A stretch of 64,000 bases of DNA from Medicago truncatula (taxonomy: Eukaryota; Streptophyta; Magnoliopsida; Fabales; Fabaceae), in NCBI RefSeq assembly GCF_003473485.1, contig NC_053046.1, positions 18,475,001 to 18,539,000 on the forward strand, in the 5' to 3' direction. Both the position numbers and the translations under genes were made by a program. Below are positions 11,101-22,094 of the stretch, in pieces. The first letter of the stretch is position 1. Every line of letters begins with the position of its first letter. Under the pieces are notes generated by a model that worked only from the letters and a program-made list of their open reading frames with translations, did not search any database and was not told the origin of the DNA.

Positions 11101-12288
11101 TCACATATCTGAAATACCATACCACGAAATGAGTATTTAAGCTTATGATATCATACAAACAGATAAATTTTAGAATAGGAAGTACAAACCGCAGCACGCA
11201 TTTGATTCAAGCCACCATTGCAGGAAACTCTTAGAAAACCATTACTTGTATAATTTCCTGTAGGTTTTCAGGTCAAAGAGCTTTAATATTTACCAAAATG
11301 AGCGAGAAAATAAAAGTAAAACAATCAAAAACATTCTATACCTATCCATCAGACCCATACATCGATAAGTATTATTGCTTTATATCCTATACCTATCCTC
11401 AAAATTAATGGCAACATTTAGTATCTACTAAGATTAAGATCTGATTTTCTCTCAATTTGTTAACTTCTAATGTTCTCGTCATATATCCCTGGTCTTTATT
11501 TTGTAATATGCGGAGTATAAGGTGTACCTTATTAAAAAGGGTATATCCGGAGGTCCCTTTTAATAAAAGGCTTTTATCAAACATTGATTTATCATTTAAA
11601 ATTAAATAAATGATAGCGAGTAGCGACTTATCATAATACGACATTTATCTATAAATGTAACACCCTAGAATCAGCATTTCAAATTATAATAACCCCCTGA
11701 CAGCTTCAAAAACCACTATAGAACACCACTTAACTATCATCATAAATCAATGCATACAACATTCATGCTCCCAACAGATTTCACAATCCACAATTCAACA
11801 TTAAAACAAGCACATAACCAAAAAAACAAAATTTACCAACACAAATACAATTTACACTTGAATTCAGTTAATCACAATTATAACCATCTAACACCAAATA
11901 TAAGTCACATAACACCTAATCAACAATACACATAAACTTCATTGATCAATTAATTTATATCAAAGGTTGCATTAAAGCATCAGATTAAAACAAACAAAAA
12001 AACATATCTGATACAAAAAGGACTAGAATTAGAGTCAAGAAACTAACTTGGAGGAAGAAAAGTAATCGGAGGCGGGGATTTATCGACAACGCCATTATTA
12101 GCATCATTTTGGTTAGGAAGTTGAATTTGAGCAATGTTATATATACCAGTAGTAATCCCAGAAATGAAATGTGAATGCCATAGTTCACTAACTGTCACTA
12201 ACTGAACCAAACAAATCCAAAGAACAATACTTGAACACAAACGAACAAACCAAAACCTCAAACGTATACCCTCTGATCTAACCTCCAT
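8171..12288 (-). CDS. O-fucosyltransferase family protein (GT106/OFUT-like), 8 exons, 494 aa
   Basis: Exons on the minus strand: 12288-12048, 11257-11190, 11108-11020, 10930-10768, 9702-9413, 9170-8966, 8766-8609, 8441-8171. All junctions are GT-AG with matching phases and sum to 494 codons plus TAG. Residues about 13-33 form a signal-anchor helix, so a type II Golgi protein is expected. Family marks: NGGLNQMR (94-101), [26 protein letters not shown] (199-211), the donor-binding [14 protein letters not shown] (255-268), [10 protein letters not shown], and [19 protein letters not shown] (370-388) with TYDGNMA. The last exon ends [14 protein letters not shown]. These proteins use nucleotide sugars; relatives include protein O-fucosyltransferases and rhamnogalacturonan-I rhamnosyltransferases. 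Which substrate this one uses cannot be read from sequence. Length is normal and no stop or frameshift is seen, so it looks functional. Confidence 0.93.
10056..10612. repeat. degenerate repeat rich in 'agcgctat/gctatttgac' inside intron 4
   Basis: The motif tagcgctatcgctgctattt then gacaa at 10584-10608 resembles ggcgctatagccgctatttg then aca at 1265-1287. Related pieces occur at 10130-10200. This looks like remnants of one small transposon family scattered in the window; ends are not resolved. Confidence 0.35.
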
Positions 12289-12900
12289 TTCTTATCCTCA
12301 TTGCCTCTTCATTGAAACCTTAAAACCTTCACATAACAAAAAACCAAATCAGTATCACATAAACACACATAAAAAGAAACTCAATTTTACACATTACATT
12401 GTAAAATTACATAAATTCATAACCCTACCTCTGACACAAAAATGCAAATTTGAAGAAATTGAAACCGACCCAGCATTTAATTTGAAGCGAATTAATGTGG
12501 GTTATGCTCAAAATCAATTTTTTTTTGGATAAACAGAATTTCAAGTTTTTCAAGAATTGAGAAAAAAAGGGGAAAAAAATGAAAGAAATAACAGAATGTA
12601 GTTATAGAGACAGATTGAGAGAAGAAGAAGAAGAAGAAGCAAAGATCGAAGAAGAAAGAGGATCAAATCTGACACATGTGTATAATGCAATTTTCTTTTT
12701 GGGTTTCTTTTTTTTTTTTTCCGGGAAAATTTTGTGTCTTTTTCGATTGGAAAATCTTTCTCTCTCTCTATCTTTTGTTTTTTCAAAGTGAAAGGGAAAA
12801 GAAATATTCGATTTTGTTTCTCTCTCTATTGGATTTTGATTTTCTTCATTCACGTGAATTTTCAGAGTTAGTTTTTTTGTTTAGTTAGTTAGTTAACCAA
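12289..12900 (-). promoter_or_regulatory. 5' UTR and promoter region of the O-fucosyltransferase gene
   Basis: Upstream of the ATG at 12288. Contains a GAA/TTC microsatellite (about 12617-12640) and long CT-rich tracts on the minus-strand reading, both common in plant 5' leaders. No TATA box is assigned with confidence. Confidence 0.4.
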
Positions 12901-13091
12901 CCTTTTCTTAAGAAAATGATTGATTAATACTAAAAAGATGTGAATATTCTAAAAGTGGAAAGAGAAAAATACAGTTTAAGATCTAATATTTTTTTTTTAA
13001 AACATCTTATTACCTACCATATACTACTACTACTTCTGCCAAAAAACTATTTTGTACTTGAATGTACGAAGTTATCACTATAGTTTTAAAA

Positions 13092-13765
13092 GAAGAGAAT
13101 TGTTGTAGACACATATGCATTGGTTGTGTCACATTAGTAATTTATCGAAATGCCCCTCAAAAAACAAAAAATATCATTTAAATTTTGACCAAAAAAATAA
13201 AGAGCATTTAAGTCCTCAAAAAACATTTCAATAAGTGTAAAAATTAAGCATTTGAATATTGTTTTGCAAATTACTTAAATAAAAAAAAAATCTTTGTGCA
13301 CAATTATTTTAATGTAGAAAATATAACAACATATTATACCTTAAAAAAAATTGTTGTGCACAATTATTTTAACGATTTTTTTATTATTATTTGTATTTAA
13401 GTGATGTGCAAAACAATATTCAAATGCTTAATTTTTACACTGATTTAAATGATATTCTTATTAAGATATATACGCATAAATATAATACTGCAATTGTTTG
13501 AAACGTACCAAAATAATGATTGAAATATTCAAAATCAATAAATATTATTAATGACAATTTATGGTTTTTGTCAAAAAAAAAAAAAAAAAAACAGGTTTGA
13601 GGTTTCTTCGCAGTTAACTGCAGAATTTTTTTATCGGTAGTTTACTGCCGAAGTTTTCCTCGGTAGTTGCAGCCGGTTCCATAATTCAACAGTTAACTGC
13701 CGAGTGGCATTTCGTTAAATTATTAGTGTGACACAACCTTATGCAATGTGTCAACAATAATTCTC
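13092..13765. mobile_element. Mutator-like non-autonomous element (MITE) with long TIRs
   Basis: Long terminal inverted repeats: left 13092-13143 (gagaattgttgtagacacat ...) and right 13716-13765, the reverse complement with scattered mismatches. The element is flanked by an 11-bp perfect direct repeat, tagttttaaaa (13081-13091 and 13766-13776), longer than the 9-bp duplication typical of Mutator, so the exact edges may shift by 2 bp. No coding capacity. The interior holds a second hairpin and several GCAGTTAACTGC-like palindromes (13600-13710). Confidence 0.8.
13235..13440. repeat. nested hairpin inside the Mutator-like MITE
   Basis: Arms 13235-13280 and about 13393-13440 are near-perfect inverted copies (gtgtaaaaattaagcatttg ... 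caaatgcttaatttttacac). Between them the 19-bp phrase tgtgcacaattattttaa occurs twice (13294-13312 and 13354-13372). It is likely a second MITE inserted into the first, or a self-duplicated arm. Confidence 0.75.
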
Positions 13766-13776
13766 TAGTTTTAAAA

Positions 13777-15012
13777 TGTACAAAATCACAAAAACATTCA
13801 CAAGTGTCTTTTTTTGTTTTAAGAAGCAAACTTAACCCACATAAATTGTTATCGAAGAGAAGTAAATACCATCATACCAATCTAAGTGGGTTGATGCTGA
13901 CTTAAAAACAAATGAATGTAAAATATATTTATATTTATACTTTAACTATTAGAAGATTGTAATATTAAGAATTCAACCCCTCTTGACCTCTCTTTCTTTG
14001 ACCAAAATGGAAGGAATCATTCGTGATTTTTTTTTTCCTTTTTTCTCTCCCATGATTCTTCTTCACCATATGATGGAAGGCTTTTTTAAATGTGTTTTCC
14101 TATTTCCTTATGTTCCAATATTCCAAAACATGCCCATAATAGATGGTTGAATACTATGTTCGAAGGAGATTATTCCCAAGATACTTTCAGATATCTATCC
14201 TACAAATATTCGATGTTTTTTTTAAATATATATATATATATTTAACTAATAGTAATAACTTCTCAAGTATTTAACTTTTAGAAAACTTTGTCTGCCATGT
14301 TGCCAAGCTCCAAAGATCCCATTACAGCCATAAAAGAGTAGACATATATCATTATGTTACTTCATAACAAAAAAATTAAATCAAACCAATTTAACACGAT
14401 TAAAAATAAAATAAAATAAAAATTCTAACTAGTTTTCAAGAATGTGAAACTTTGCAACAACTTAATCAATCATCCAAAGATAAGGGATTGAATAGACGAC
14501 TACAACAACAACAATAAGACAGATTCTCAGATCATAAATACATGGAAGAATTCTTTCAAGTAAATGGTTGTTTAATCCCAACACATCAAAGGAATATGAT
14601 GACTAGTGAAGCCTATAACACTATCTATGATTATTGTAAAAAGTTTATACACTCAACATTGTAGATTTGTATACTCAAAAATTTGTAATTAGATTTTCTG
14701 ATGAAATTCTTAAGCAACTAATCACATTAGAAAATTGTTGCTGCTAGCTAGGAGAAGAGCTCATGGTCAAGTAGAAGACCATGAAAACTTTTGATTGTAG
14801 AAGAAGAGCTCAGAAATAGTCCTAGTAAGGGGTAGAATGTAAAGCTTTTGATTGTAATTTTCGCTTCTGATTACAGATAATTCATGCAGTGACAATTCAT
14901 GACAGTAACAACACATGTAGGGACTATTTGCTCATCCTAATAGTAGAATAGATAACAAAATGCACGAGATCAAGACTTGAGAGTTAAAAAAACAAGAAGG
15001 ATAACAAGAAAC
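13777..15012. other. AT-rich spacer without gene
   Basis: Contains a short (TA)n run at 14228-14242. No domain or transposon end was recognised on either strand. It forms the left flank of the nested solo-LTR block. Confidence 0.45.
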
Positions 15013-16614
15013 ACTTATGTTGGGATTTAAGAGAGGTTTTTCAAAATTTTATAATCCTCTTAGCGGAATAAATCCCATTGAAACGGATCTTGATTAAATC
15101 ATTAATCACAAATCAAACAGAAACTTAAACACTTTAAGATTCATGTGTTTACCTCTTGAAGAGCAGAACCTTTGTAGAAAAATATTTCTGATCACGAGCA
15201 AAGCAAAGCAGCGAGATGCCTCTACTCAGTCCACACAAACAAAACTTCTCTGATGTGACCGGTGCTAGCCAATTCCAACGGAGATTCAAATAGAACAAGG
15301 TTTAGAGACCGGCGGCTAGGGTTTCACAACTTTTGTGAATTAGGTTAAGCACTCACAAAAAAGTTTGTAATGCTTCAACACAACACAAGGGTTCTATTTA
15401 TAGAATCACTTGTGTGGTCAGCAAGACAACACTTAAATACACCGTGCCTTACAGTGGACCGCGTTTCTCTAATTTTCGTAAATTAAATAATAAAGTCATA
15501 TTTAATTATTTAATTACTAATAAGTCTCACTTATTATTTTATAAGTAAGTCTTACTTATTTATTTCTCTCATCTATCTGTCCTTTGTGTGTGATGTAACA
15601 CCCCGTTACCCAAAAGTAATCAAATAACAGATATTAATCAGAGTTAAGCATCAAACGGGCATGCTACATTGCAAATTCAAAATTTCTTAAATAGAAAATA
15701 AAACTATTTAATTCAATATGTTTAATAACTTCAAAATCATGCAGCGGAAAGTTTGCATTCCAATAACAACAACAACGATTTAAGTCTCCAACATCATCTT
15801 GGCATTAAGCCTAATCATCAATAAGTCAACCAACAAGGGCCACATCAACAAGTTCCAAAATTTGATACATGGAAAGGAAAACAACAATAATATAATATAA
15901 TAAATCCCATCCCACGTATCAGAGCCCTAGACACGACTCTTGAGCCACCACCGACTACTCAGGATCACGTGCAAGTTACCCATAGGAAGGGCAACATTTT
16001 CAAGCAGAAGGGGTGAGATTCACAACAATAAATATAGATATTAAAATCTTCAATTGAATCTAACACCCTAAACAACAAACATATCATCTTGCAAATATGA
16101 GTATGTAATTCACAAGCAACAACAGACATCATCAAAATCCATCCATCACAATATGTATATAATTATATATTCATCAACAACATCATCATCATCAATGTAG
16201 CACCCACAACCAACAACTAAGACTCATGCAAATGACATGACAACACTGCTAAGACAACACCTTAGACTTCTCAAATATGCAAATATGCATGTGGTACCAG
16301 ACATGACCGAAGCCCTCACCGCTGTTGAGCAACTAGTGCTCCAGGACATGAGTCCTCTCCGCTGTTTATGCATATGCAATGGACCTACTTGTGTATATCT
16401 ACATACAATTGACCATGCATACAAACTCCTTGTGACTCCACTTAAACAACGTGTATGGTTAATAGTTAAAACATACATTTCAGTCCTCAACAACAATCAA
16501 CAACCAATAGAGATTCAGCCATCCAGAAATATGCACAATTAAATATAACTATGCTTAAACAACAACACTCAATTACTACAATTCATGCAAGCAAAACAGC
16601 ACTAAAAAATGCAC

Positions 16615-16972
16615 AGCTCGCCTCGCGAGCACATCTGCTCGCTATGGCGAGTTCACAAAACCACTTGCTCGCCATGGCGAGTTCAAGGCGAACTCGAGGC
16701 GAGTGAAAATTAGGTGCTCTCGAGAAAAATGACATTTTCTCACTCAAACCTCAATTCTAAGCTCCCTATTCATCTTTTTAACCTAAAACTTGTTCCAGTC
16801 ATCATTAATATCATCTAGGTACCTTAAACCATTCCCAAAACATCTTATAACAACTTTTCAAAAATCAAGTTTTGATTTGGGCTACTCGCCATGGCGAGTT
16901 GGTCTGCTCACGAGGCGAGCTATGAAGTTGCTCACTCGCCATGGCGAGCAAGGCTACTCGTGAGGCGAGCGA
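16615..16972. repeat. two clusters of GC-rich palindromes (CTCGCCATGGCGAG type)
   Basis: Cluster 1 (16615-16706) and cluster 2 (16882-16972) contain the palindrome ctcgccatggcgag three times perfectly (about 16668, 16886, 16936), plus ctcgctatggcgag, ctcgcctcgcgag, ctcacgaggcgag and ctcgtgaggcgag variants. They stand out sharply from the AT-rich surroundings and lie inside solo LTR A. Confidence 0.85.
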
Positions 16973-17523
16973 TGAACTTCTGTACGGGCAGAAAACAGGT
17001 TTTTCCCAAAAATCCCATTTTTCTTCAAATCACTCCCCAAATTAGTTTACAGATGAAAAATGAATGTTTCTATGCAACCAGAACTCAATTCTAACATCAG
17101 AACAACAATATCTACCCCAAAAACCATTAATTCAACTTATACCCAATTCCTCAATTTCACTCCAAAACCTGTTAAACTCAAAATCAGAAATTAAAACCTA
17201 TACTACTGAAGTAAACCTCACCCTTACCTTAAATTTGCAGAAGGAATGCACAGCAAAAATCAACTCTTGGTTCTTCCTTGGTTCTCTCTTGCTTTTCTCC
17301 CAAAACTTGTTCTACGTGAAACTGGTTTTCTAACTTCTCTGTCTTAACTTCCCACTTAATTGTAACTCCCTTCTATTTTCACTTAACTCCCCATAATTTC
17401 TATTAACTCCTATTAATTCCCCAAACACCAAAATAATTATTATTTCATACTTATTCTAATTATTATTAAATAAACCCCATAATAAAATAATACATCACAT
17501 AAATCACTCAAAAATCACACACA

Positions 17524-17524
17524 T

Positions 17525-17591
<67 letters not shown>
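17524..17591. repeat. (CA)n-(TA)n microsatellite
   Basis: About 14 bp of CA repeats run into about 54 bp of uninterrupted TA repeats within solo LTR A. Confidence 0.95.
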
Positions 17592-17594
<3 letters not shown>

Positions 17595-17906
17595 TCCACA
17601 TAATTCAAATAATTAAATATGACAACTAGGGCGTTACATGTGACGTTGACAATAATATTAAATCACATATTTAATATTATAAACAGTGAGCGGTATCTAG
17701 CAACACATCACGGCTACCCAAGTGACGAGAATGTCATGTGATCTGACCAAACCTTTATGTAATAATGATCATGTGTATAATTACCCTTTTGTCCTCATGT
17801 CTATATTGAACAAGGCATAGACCATGTCATCCTTGCCTAGTTCAATATTGTGCCCGTAGACATTTCTCCTGTTATGTAGGAGGGGCAAATTCCTTGTAGA
17901 TCACTC

Positions 17907-18923
17907 TGTTGAGACAAAATCCTTATTTGATGTTTTAAAGATTACAAACATATTATATTTATTTAATCTTGTTATCTACTAATTCGTTTTTGTGAGAATT
18001 TGTTTCATGAGAATGAAATGAGAACGTTCTGGCGAAAACGATGAAAATGGAACAGTACATCAAAAGCGAACAAGTCTGCTCAGCAAGAAAGCTTGGCTGA
18101 TTATGTTTACTTGGGCCATAAGAAAAGCTTTAAGCCCATTTGGAAAAATAAAGCCCATTAAATGGATAAGATCACATGGCTTACTTAAGCATGACATCAC
18201 TAGAGCAAAAGGACATGACATCATCAGAAGTGGACTGCAAGTTACACAGCTCATTACAGCTGGTTATCTCATGCGCAAGCAAAGCAACAGTGCTTTCAAA
18301 GTCAGGCAAATCAGAAAGAACATTCTGAGAACGTTCTGGCTATTTTTAAGAAGAAAAGAGAAATCAAATGAGACTTTGGACAGCTATCAAAAACGTGTCC
18401 AACAGCTCTATTTTCTCCCTTGGTCACCAAGACACTCCTCACCTATAAATACAAGGGCCTTTGAAGGTCATAAGCAAGAGTTTTGAAAGCTAATATCTCT
18501 CAAAGTGAAAATCATCACTACAAACAAAGCTCTTCGCATACAAAGCAAATTCCAAGCTCTCTCACTATATCTCTTGGATCATCTCTCTTGAATTTGCCTC
18601 TTGTAAAACTCAAACAAAGATTTGAGTATTTATTCGATCCAAACAAATCTCTTCATACAAAGAGTGTTGTATTTCTCAAAGTCTATTGGGCTTAATAGTT
18701 TTTGAGATAGAAAATTCCAACCTTTCTTTTGCTAGTGTGCAAAGAATTGTATAAGCCTGCTGAGGTTGATAATACAGAGGTTACGGACTGATCTGGTGTG
18801 ATCAAGAAATTGTAGTGCTAGTCAGAAGTTTCTGTTAGCAAGAAAACTATAGTGGATAATCTCACACGAGGTGTGGGGACTGGAAGTAGCCGGGTTTGGT
18901 GAACCAGGATAACTCTCCTGTGT

Positions 18924-18977
<54 letters not shown>

Positions 18978-19262
18978 TTAAAGTTACACAACACACACAC
19001 ATTATTTTATTAATCTCCAGAACATCCTGGTCCTTGCTAAAATAATCTTTTAACTTAACTTCATTTTTCTCATTCTGTTTATAATCATTCTTAAGAACGT
19101 TCTGTTCTAATTCAATTAATTGTTATATACTCTAATCTTGATAAACTAACATTCACCAAGATTATTCTTGAGTATATAAATCTAAAATTAAGTTTCAGGA
19201 ATAATTTTTAAAAGGGTCACAATTCAAACCCCCCCTTTCTTGTGACGTTTATTGCTACTTCA
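17907..19262 (+). mobile_element. inner solo LTR B (1,356 bp), copia/SIRE-like
   Basis: Begins TGTTGAGACAAAA, ends TTGCTACTTCA, with perfect 5-bp duplication CACTC (17902-17906 and 19263-19267). The late C-rich stretch 'aaccccccctttcttgtg' just before the end resembles SIRE/Maximus LTRs. A promoter-like ctataaatacaagg lies at 18440-18453 and a (CT)n tract at 18926-18975. The open frames inside (18103-18486 and others) are non-coding LTR sequence. Confidence 0.75.
18926..18975. repeat. (CT)n microsatellite
   Basis: About 50 bp of uninterrupted CT repeat inside solo LTR B. Confidence 0.95.
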
Positions 19263-19867
19263 CACTCATGTCCCTCAGCATGATTCATGAAGTACCCATC
19301 AACCAATTTTATAGTCATCCTGTTACGGACAACATTTGAATGGTGATAAAGCACTCGACTCCAACATGTAGGGTACATAGTGGTTTCAGGTCGAAGGGTG
19401 GAATACACCACTATCACTATGATAATATCTTATGACACTTTTCATAACTTTTACTATGTAGTATTCTCATGGCGGGTCAATCCAATATAAATATTACTCC
19501 TAATATTTATATCTATGTGAAGACTTGATATCTCTTTATATCCATGATATGTGAGATGTGATCATCAGTCTACCAACATAATAGTCTTTATGCTTTAATG
19601 ATATTCCACTTCTCAATAAAGCTTGACTACGGATACTTTAAGAGTAGTTTCCTTATGTTTAACGGGGTCTCACAATTAAGTTATACTTAATGTTCAATTA
19701 AACGGACTAACTATTCTAGGGACTTTATTATTTTGAAACAAAACAAAATCAATAAAGAAATGTCTTGTTATTATATATTCACAATATATATATTTATATA
19801 AATATCATGATACAAAGCCAAACCCAATTAATATAGATTAGCTATTAGAGCTTACTCGAACAACTTA

Positions 19868-20372
19868 TTTGCACTAACATATCAAAATGCACTTATCTCA
19901 AAACTTGCACCTAAATCAATAAGACCTTGTTTGCGTTTACGGTGGAACACCCACCCACCATGCGTTTAGCTTCCTAATTTTCATGCTTTGTTTGTATTAG
20001 GACGCAAAGAATATGTTAGTCACAGAGAATCCCATACTCATTGTAACAACATTTCAAGAGAGCAACATAACAATCATACAACCTAACAACACAAACTAAG
20101 CACAATAAAGCAACATCACAATCATATTAAAAACCTTTTGATGCAAGAGAGCATACGCAAATATGAATTTAGCTATTGACGATCCACTCGGGAGGTGGCC
20201 AGAACAACGTATTGTATGATTGTTAATTTAAATTCTATTAGATTATTATCTAAACTTAAGAAAATAAAGTTTATAAATTTTATATGCAGGTTTATACCTA
20301 TATATTATATAGGTCCCAAATTACCAACATGAAAATTAGTTTTAAGCTAAATTTTATTTTCTTTTAAATATA
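19868..20372. other. spacer between the nested LTRs and a DNA-transposon remnant
   Basis: No gene, domain or transposon terminus recognised. Confidence 0.4.
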
Positions 20373-20373
20373 T

Positions 20374-20665
20374 TATTATTAGAGACGGAATTTGAGATCC
20401 GTCTCTACAGAGACGGAATTATTTGTGTTAGAGACGGATTTAATTTCTTCTATTTTTAGATGCAAGCGACAGATTATAGTGGTTAGAGACGGATATGTTC
20501 CGTGTCCATTAGAGACAGAATGTACAATCCGTCTCTAAATAACTTAGAGACTGAGGAATCAACGACAGACCTTGATCCGTCTCTAATTCCGTCTCTGATC
20601 TGTTTAGTGACAGAAATTCATTGATTTAGAGACGGATTTTGCCCGTCACTATATTTAATTTTTCT
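20374..20665. mobile_element. CACTA-type subterminal repeat region (remnant)
   Basis: Dense array of gagacgga(at/tt) and its reverse complement ccgtctct, at least ten copies in 290 bp in both orientations, typical of the subterminal repeats bound by CACTA TnpA proteins. The sequence differs from the subterminal repeats of the complete element at 23784. No CACTA terminus was located. It cuts off the 3' end of the F-box pseudogene. Confidence 0.6.
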
Positions 20666-21742
20666 TGAATATTCAGGAGAATCGGACAAACGCGTAAGCT
20701 GACCTTCATCCAAGTCTAAAACAAAGCTCACAGGATCCATGTTCAGAAATGGTTCGAGTTCGAATATATTATTCATAAAAATCACACAATTCCCTTTGGA
20801 AACACACAAATCCGAAGCAGAAATAGAAAAAGAACCTGCCATGCCTAAGAACAAAACAACTGTATCCCCTAAACTCGTCAATTTCACCCACTTCTTCTCC
20901 TTCTCATCAAGCTTAAAGAAATCAATCCTTACGGGATCATGATCAGAGAACCTAACACCCACACACTCATAAACGTCAGCTAACAACAGATCGCCCTCGC
21001 TCTCCACCAAGAATTTCATGTTCCCACCAACAACCAAAGATTCATCCATTAACTGGACACTTGAGTCTGGTTCAACAGTAACTGTTCTACCAGTTTCATC
21101 GACCATATAAGGCCGCCCTTTGAAAATATAGATGTCTCCCATGCTACCTGATATCCCAGTCATCACCTTCCAATCCTCATTGCCACATTTCAAAAGTGAA
21201 CGTCCTGGCATACAATGTGACAACAATGACATGTAAATGTAAATGGTACATATACTCCATGCAATAGGGATGATTCTCAAAGGAAATGAAATTGCTTCCC
21301 AGATGGAGGAGGGAGAATTTGTTTAAGTCGAGGATGTGATGGAAAGTATAAAGTGGGACAGGCCGGAGGAGTGGGTGGAAGAGTAGGGTTTTGCTAACTG
21401 AGTTTTCGCAAATTCTGATCAACCAAGGGCGGAGTAGGGTTTGTTGTTGTTGTTGTAGCGGTGGTTTGATGAGGAAGAAGTTTTGTTTGTATAGGTAATC
21501 GAAGACAGGGTTGTTGATGGAATCATCGTCTCTGGTGTCTGAGAAGCATGGAGATTTGAGAAGTGGGAATTTGAAGGGTAAAATGTTAGAATGATGATTT
21601 GGGATGGAGGAAGAACGCCATTTGGGACAAACCAATCGGAAGCGAATGAGATCGAGTTCAACATCAATGCGTTACGATATCAGATTCAGAAGCTCAGTTG
21701 GGAGTTCAGACTTCAGACCAATTTGCAGCTGACATTTATGTT
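20655..21742 (-). pseudogene. F-box/DUF295 (SKIP23-like) protein, disabled
   Basis: The minus strand reads, across shifts, MSAANWSE, LPTELLNLIS (stop) RIDVELDLIRFRLVCPKW (the F-box), NFISFENHPYC, GRSLLKCGNEDWKVM, IYIFKGRPYMVDETGRTVTV, MKFLVESEGDLLLADVYEC, VRIDFFKLDEKEKKWVKLTS and LDEGQLTRLSDSPEYS. DUF295 F-box proteins act as substrate receptors of SCF ubiquitin ligases. Breaks: a small duplication and shift after NWSE, a TAA in the F-box (near 21680), a frameshift near 21230, and a C-terminus replaced by the CACTA-type remnant. The DUF295 half is still open for about 190 codons, so the damage may be fairly recent. Confidence 0.8.
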
Positions 21743-22094
21743 ACCGCCGTGTGTTCTTTGTGAAGTTTTTATTTATTTATTTTTTTATTTTTTTTTAATG
21801 TTGCAACCAAGTATGAACAGAGTAGTTAGAATAAGCTCAACAGAAAGCAGTATTAAAAATGAGAGAAAATGAGAGTATAAAATAAAAACTCACAACATTC
21901 TTCAAGAACAGATGAGGCGGATCTAAATACGAATTTGACAAAAGTAGCCACAAAATCTAACACAACCAGTAACTTGATAAAGAAAGAAAATTTTAAACCA
22001 AAAACAAAATACAATCTATAAATCCCTTAACAACATTTTCTCCTTCATTTGGTTAGCATAATATAATATCGGATTATAGTCATTTTAGAGTAGC

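Larger units (their letters stand above)
15594..17638. mobile_element. inner solo LTR A (2,045 bp), probably Ty3/gypsy
   Basis: Begins TGTAACACCCC, ends GGGCGTTACA, with perfect 5-bp duplication TGTGA at 15589-15593 and 17639-17643. No internal domain or second LTR. The TGTAACACCC start is frequent in legume gypsy LTRs (inference). Holds two clusters of CTCGCCATGGCGAG-like palindromes and a long (CA)n/(TA)n microsatellite (17524-17591). Confidence 0.8.
15018..19862. mobile_element. outer solo LTR, copia-type, interrupted by two younger solo LTRs
   Basis: Starts TGTTGGGAT at 15018 and ends TCGAACA at 19862, with a perfect 5-bp duplication ACTTA on both sides (15013-15017 and 19863-19867). Its own sequence is split into 15018-15593, 17644-17906 and 19268-19862, about 1.43 kb after removing the insertions. 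Text such as 'aataaagcactcgactc' and 'ggtttcaggtcgaag' matches a widespread plant LTR family that I associate with copia elements. No gag or pol remains, so this is a solo LTR left by recombination. Confidence 0.8.

Noticed and set aside
12550-12888. Several overlapping 70-83-codon frames
   Set aside because: Low-complexity Lys/Glu or Phe/Ser reading of the GAA/CT-rich leader of the O-fucosyltransferase gene.
16615-16972. CRISPR-like array (short palindromic repeats with spacers)
   Set aside because: Plant nuclear context, irregular spacing and variable repeats inside a solo LTR. Not a CRISPR array.
18103-18486. 127-codon open frame
   Set aside because: Lies wholly inside solo LTR B, has no domain and spans the LTR's TATA box. 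Non-coding.
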